Source: Roseburia sp. (lineage in GTDB: Bacteria; Bacillota; Clostridia; Lachnospirales; Lachnospiraceae). Taken from it: DNA of 9,111 nucleotides. The notes below the pieces were generated by a model. The model was not told where the DNA came from. It saw nothing but the letters and a program-made list of their open reading frames with translations, and ran no database searches. Shown here piece by piece: positions 6,907 through 9,111 of this stretch. Location: positions 1-9,111 of the forward strand of contig JAGASC010000009.1 of assembly GCA_017621905.1 (NCBI GenBank), given 5' to 3'. The translations under genes were made by a program, and so were the position numbers. Positions within the stretch are counted from its first letter, which is position 1, and every line of letters begins with the position of its first letter.

Positions 6907-6954
6907 AAATTTGGGGACGTAGCATTTTTTAGAAAATGTAACGTCCCCAAATTT
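6907..6954 (+). repeat. Family B palindromic repeat, copy 3
   Basis: This is the most symmetrical copy. AAATTTGGGGACGT (6907-6920) pairs perfectly with ACGTCCCCAAATTT (6941-6954), 14 bases; then a 2-base internal mismatch, CATTTT/AAAATG (6 bases) and a TTAG loop. It carries GGGG where copies 1 and 2 carry AGGG, so it may be nearest the ancestral form. It starts 53 bases after the ysxC stop and could end or stabilise the lon-ysxC transcript. Because it is symmetrical it would fold the same way from either strand. Confidence 0.8.
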
Positions 6955-6969
6955 TAATTCGTGACAATA

Positions 6970-7012
6970 GAAACTGTTATGAAACTGTTAAGGAAGAAGA
7001 AAGAAACTGTAA
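6970..7012 (+). promoter_or_regulatory. Three phased GAAACTGT boxes upstream of the arcC promoter
   Basis: GAAACTGTTA at 6970-6979 and 6981-6990, plus GAAACTGTAA at 7003-7012, begin at offsets 0, 11 and 33, all multiples of 11 bases (about one helical turn). The last box ends 7 bases before the -35. Direct repeats in 11-base phase are how OmpR/PhoB-family response regulators bind; read on the other strand the second box contains TTAACA, like the Bacillus PhoP box. Binding by such a protein is an inference. Confidence 0.4.
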
Positions 7013-7019
7013 TTTAACA

Positions 7020-7048
7020 TTGCACCTGCCAGAGGTAAATGATAAAAT
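7020..7048 (+). promoter_or_regulatory. Promoter for arcC
   Basis: TTGCAC (7020-7025) and TAAAAT (7043-7048) are separated by exactly 17 bases, and TGA immediately before the -10 supplies a TGn extension. This is the best sigma-A type promoter in the window. Transcription would start near 7055, giving a leader of about 100 bases before arcC. Confidence 0.7.
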
Positions 7049-7155
7049 GGAAATGACTTTTTTTAAAATTCCATTTTTTGGTCATATAGCAGAAAACACC
7101 ATACAGCATGAAGATATCAAATCAATAGAAAAACACTAGCATCGGAGGTAAAAAC

Positions 7156-8088
7156 ATGAAGAAAAAGAAAATTGTTATTGCGCTGGGGCACGACGCTCTG
7201 GGCACCACATTACCGGAGCAGAAGGAAGCCACAAAGCACACAGCCAAAGCGGTGGCAGATTTTATCCGCGAGGATTACCAGGTGGTAATTACCCACAGCA
7301 ACGGACCGCAGGTGGGAATGATCCACACAGCCATGAATGAATTTTGCAAATTATATCCGGAATATACAGCTACACCGATGTCTGTCTGCTCAGCGATGAG
7401 CCAGGGCTATATCGGATACGATCTGCAGAACGCAATTCGTGATGAACTTTTTGGCAGAGGAATTTATAAAACAGTATCTACGATTTTGACACAGGTGGTG
7501 GTAGACCCCTATGACGAAGCATTTTATAAACCCAGCAAGATCATCGGCCGTGTTATGACCGAGGAGGAGGCTGAAGCAGAGGAGAAAAAAGGAAATCATG
7601 TGACAAAGGTGGCAGAGGGGTATCGTCGTATCGTGGCAGCACCAAAGCCCATGGACATAGTGGAAATCGATGCGATTCGGGCCCTGATCGACGCAGACCA
7701 GATCGTGGTAGCCTGCGGCGGCGGCGGAATTCCGGTGCTCTCCCAGGATCATCACTTAAAGGGAGCCGGTGCAGTCATAGAGAAAGACCTGGCAGCAGGC
7801 AGACTGGCGGAGCTTCTGGATGCAGACCGGCTGGTTATTTTGACCAGTGTAGAAAATGTGTGCCTGGATTATGGTACGGAAAATGAGAGACCACTGAGCT
7901 CCATGACGGTAGCTGAGGCAAAGGAATATATAGCCCAGGGACAATTTGGCGAAAATGATATGCTGCCCAAAATCCAGGCAGCCATCGATTTTATCGGGGA
8001 TTCTGCAATCCGTTCCGTCCTGATCACGAAGCTGCGCAAGGATGGAACCCATGTAAGCGGCGGTACAGGCACCATGATTACAAAATAA
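7156..8088 (+). CDS. arcC: Carbamate kinase
   Basis: Carbamate kinase makes ATP from ADP and carbamoyl phosphate, the last step of arginine deiminase, agmatine or purine-type fermentations. The 310-residue product has the family length. Amino acid kinase motifs include HSNGPQVG (47-54), TILTQVVVDPYDEAF, the GRV...PKPMDIVE region, CGGGGIPV, LLDADRLVILTSVENV, MLPKIQAAI and the C-terminal GTMITK. ATG 7156 follows GGAGG (7144-7148) at 7 bases. The usual N-terminal GGN phosphate loop motif reads G-H-D (11-13) here. I believe similar GH-variants occur in other clostridial copies, but cannot confirm it. No arginine deiminase, ornithine carbamoyltransferase or transporter gene is next to it, so the source of carbamoyl phosphate is not shown. 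It has its own promoter and is probably monocistronic. Confidence 0.9.
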   Translation: MKKKKIVIALGHDALGTTLPEQKEATKHTAKAVADFIREDYQVVITHSNGPQVGMIHTAMNEFCKLYPEYTATPMSVCSAMSQGYIGYDLQNAIRDELFGRGIYKTVSTILTQVVVDPYDEAFYKPSKIIGRVMTEEEAEAEEKKGNHVTKVAEGYRRIVAAPKPMDIVEIDAIRALIDADQIVVACGGGGIPVLSQDHHLKGAGAVIEKDLAAGRLAELLDADRLVILTSVENVCLDYGTENERPLSSMTVAEAKEYIAQGQFGENDMLPKIQAAIDFIGDSAIRSVLITKLRKDGTHVSGGTGTMITK

Positions 8089-8150
8089 AGTAAAAGGTAA
8101 GATAAAGAAAAATAAATCTGCTGTTTACATGAATAAAATGCGTGCAAATG

Positions 8151-8159
8151 TGTTATATA
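8151..8159 (+). promoter_or_regulatory. Possible extended -10 promoter for pyk
   Basis: TGTTATATA resembles the tig TGTTATAAT box. No -35 is found at 16-18 bases; TTTACA (8124-8129) is 24 bases away, which is too far. If used, transcription would start near 8166, at the edge of the family A element, and the pyk leader would be about 280 bases and include the whole element. Confidence 0.3.
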
Positions 8160-8173
8160 AATTAGTAGAATTA

Positions 8174-8307
8174 GTAACTGTTCAGGTCAGCTCCATGCAT
8201 TTACTGCATGGAGCGTGAGAAAACGTAGAACATGCAGGAGCAAGCCCCTATCGCGAAGCGATTTTAATGGGCTTGCGGTCGTAACTGTGAAGGTACTGAA
8301 CAGTTAC
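8174..8307 (+). mobile_element. MITE-like family A element, copy 2 (arcC-pyk gap)
   Basis: This 134-base non-coding element has perfect 12-base terminal inverted repeats (GTAACTGTTCAG on the left, CTGAACAGTTAC on the right). It is flanked by a perfect 8-base target duplication, TAGAATTA, at 8166-8173 and 8308-8315. Internal hairpins are GCTCCATGCA/TGCATGGAGC (8190-8214, loop TTTAC) and GCAAGCCC/GGGCTTGC (8240-8276) enclosing ATCGC/GCGAT. The sharp ends and intact duplication suggest a fairly recent insertion. It has the same orientation as copy 1. IS66-type mobilisation is inferred from the GTAA termini and 8-base duplication; no transposase is present in the window. Confidence 0.88.
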
Positions 8308-8444
8308 TAGAATTATTATGTGTGTCTCCAGGGCTTCTGCAAATCAACATAAGCGGTTGATGAATGTGAACGCAAATGATTTTTGCACATAGCGTGAAAA
8401 CATGAAATGGTTACAAGAAAGAAAAAGAAGAAGGAAGTAAAAGG

Positions 8445-9111
8445 ATGTTCAGAAAAACGAAAATTGTATGTACGTTAGGCCCGGCAACGGATAGTGAAGA
8501 GGTAATGAGAAGACTGATTGAGGAGGGCATGGATGTTGCGCGCTTTAACTTTTCCCATGGAACCCATGAGGAACAGCTGGTACGTCTTGAAATGCTCCGT
8601 GCACTGAGGGAGGAAGCGAACCGTCCGGTGGCAACCCTGTTGGACACCAAGGGACCGGAAATCCGTCTGATGGATTTTGCAGAGGGCAAGGCAGAATTAA
8701 AGGACGGACAGACCTTTATCCTTACGACAGAAGAAATCGCAGGAGATGCTGCCAGAGTCTCCATTACCTACAAAAACCTGCCTTATGACGTAAAACCGGG
8801 GAATCGTATTCTCATCGATGATGGTCTGATTGGCATGGAAGTGTCCGAAATCCGTCCGGTGCCGGGGAAAAAAGCCGGAAAAGATGGAAAGAAACCAATG
8901 GATATCGTGTGCCGTGTATTAAATGGCGGTACTGTGTCCAATAAAAAAGGCGTAAACGTTCCCAACGTGGAATTGTCCATGCCTTACATCAGTGAAAAAG
9001 ATTACAGCGATATCGTCTTTGCAGTGGAGCATGATTATGATTTCATTGCAGCTTCCTTTGTGCGCTGCGCCGAGGATGTACTTGCCATCCGCAGAATCTT
9101 AGAGGAAAAAG
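8445..9111 (+). CDS. pyk: Pyruvate kinase, N-terminal part (runs off the window)
   Basis: Pyruvate kinase converts phosphoenolpyruvate and ADP to pyruvate and ATP, the last step of glycolysis. Only the first 222 codons are present; the frame is open to the window edge. Visible are the first barrel strand (TKIVCTLGPATDS, 5-17), the substrate and metal site region ARFNFSHG (32-39, with Arg33, Asn35, Ser37, His38), LLDTKGPEIR (65-74), the B-domain lid including IDDGLIGMEV, then NKKGVNVPNVELSMP and the return to the barrel at DFIAASFVR. The lid contains a Lys/Gly-rich insertion (GKKAGKDGKK) also found in some clostridial enzymes. ATG 8445 follows AAGGAAG (8431-8437) at 7 bases. The C-terminal domain, allosteric site and any extra PEP-utilising domain are beyond the window. 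Confidence 0.95.
   Translation, partial: MFRKTKIVCTLGPATDSEEVMRRLIEEGMDVARFNFSHGTHEEQLVRLEMLRALREEANRPVATLLDTKGPEIRLMDFAEGKAELKDGQTFILTTEEIAGDAARVSITYKNLPYDVKPGNRILIDDGLIGMEVSEIRPVPGKKAGKDGKKPMDIVCRVLNGGTVSNKKGVNVPNVELSMPYISEKDYSDIVFAVEHDYDFIAASFVRCAEDVLAIRRILEEK

Larger units (their letters stand above)
6855..7155. other. Intergenic region between ysxC and arcC (301 bases)
   Basis: No coding sequence is supported here. It holds, in order, the third family B palindrome (6907-6954), three phased GAAACTGT boxes (6970-7012), the arcC promoter (7020-7048), an untranslated leader of about 100 bases, and the arcC ribosome binding site GGAGG (7144-7148). AAAATGGAA (7044-7052) and TTCCATTTT (7069-7077) can pair, but the left arm overlaps the -10 box and lies outside the predicted transcript. 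Confidence 0.7.
8089..8444. other. Intergenic region between arcC and pyk (356 bases)
   Basis: No coding sequence is supported. It contains an AT-rich stretch with a possible extended -10 (8151-8159), family A copy 2 with its target duplications (8166-8315), a small hairpin ATCAAC/GTTGAT (8343-8361), and the pyk ribosome binding site AAGGAAG (8431-8437). I found no convincing terminator directly after arcC, so arcC transcripts may run on into the repeat. Confidence 0.7.

Noticed and set aside
7044..7077. A terminator hairpin AAAATGGAA/TTCCATTTT before arcC
   Set aside because: Its left arm overlaps the -10 box, the stem is AT-rich and the loop is 16 bases; it probably reflects local base composition.

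Overview
The window is a stretch of core chromosome from a Gram-positive anaerobe, most likely a Lachnospiraceae member (Clostridium cluster XIVa type). This rests on the conserved order tig-clpP-clpX-lon-ysxC, strong GGAGG ribosome binding sites, moderate GC content, and a clostridial style of carbamate kinase. All genes lie on the + strand. No species can be named from the sequence alone.

Layout: an extended -10 promoter (about 51-59) precedes tig (trigger factor, 134-1482). The tig reading frame is broken near base 565, exactly in the linker between the ribosome-binding and PPIase domains. A hairpin terminator (about 1551-1588) follows. Then come clpP (1632-2222), clpX (true start 2418, ends 3668), lon (TTG start 3842, ends 6163) and ysxC/engB (start 6219, ends 6854). 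A well-formed promoter (7020-7048), preceded by three copies of an 8-base box in 11-base phase, drives arcC (carbamate kinase, 7156-8088). The window ends inside pyk (pyruvate kinase, 8445 to beyond 9111).

Together the first five genes handle protein folding and turnover: trigger factor meets nascent chains, ClpX unfolds substrates for the ClpP peptidase, Lon degrades misfolded proteins on its own, and YsxC helps assemble the 50S ribosomal subunit. The last two genes both make ATP by substrate-level phosphorylation.

The most notable non-coding content is two families of small repeats that occupy every intergenic gap longer than 60 bases. Family A (2233-2385 and 8174-8307, plus a remnant at 1490-1517) has GTAACTG... 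terminal inverted repeats and 8-base target duplications. This fits a non-autonomous MITE moved by an IS66-type transposase. Family B (3676-3723, 3744-3801, 6907-6954) is a roughly 48-base near-perfect palindrome built around GGGGACGT/ACGTCCCC. I see no CRISPR array, tRNA, rRNA, phage or defence genes. No new protein system is visible; the novelty here is in the repeats, the tig frameshift and the arcC control region.
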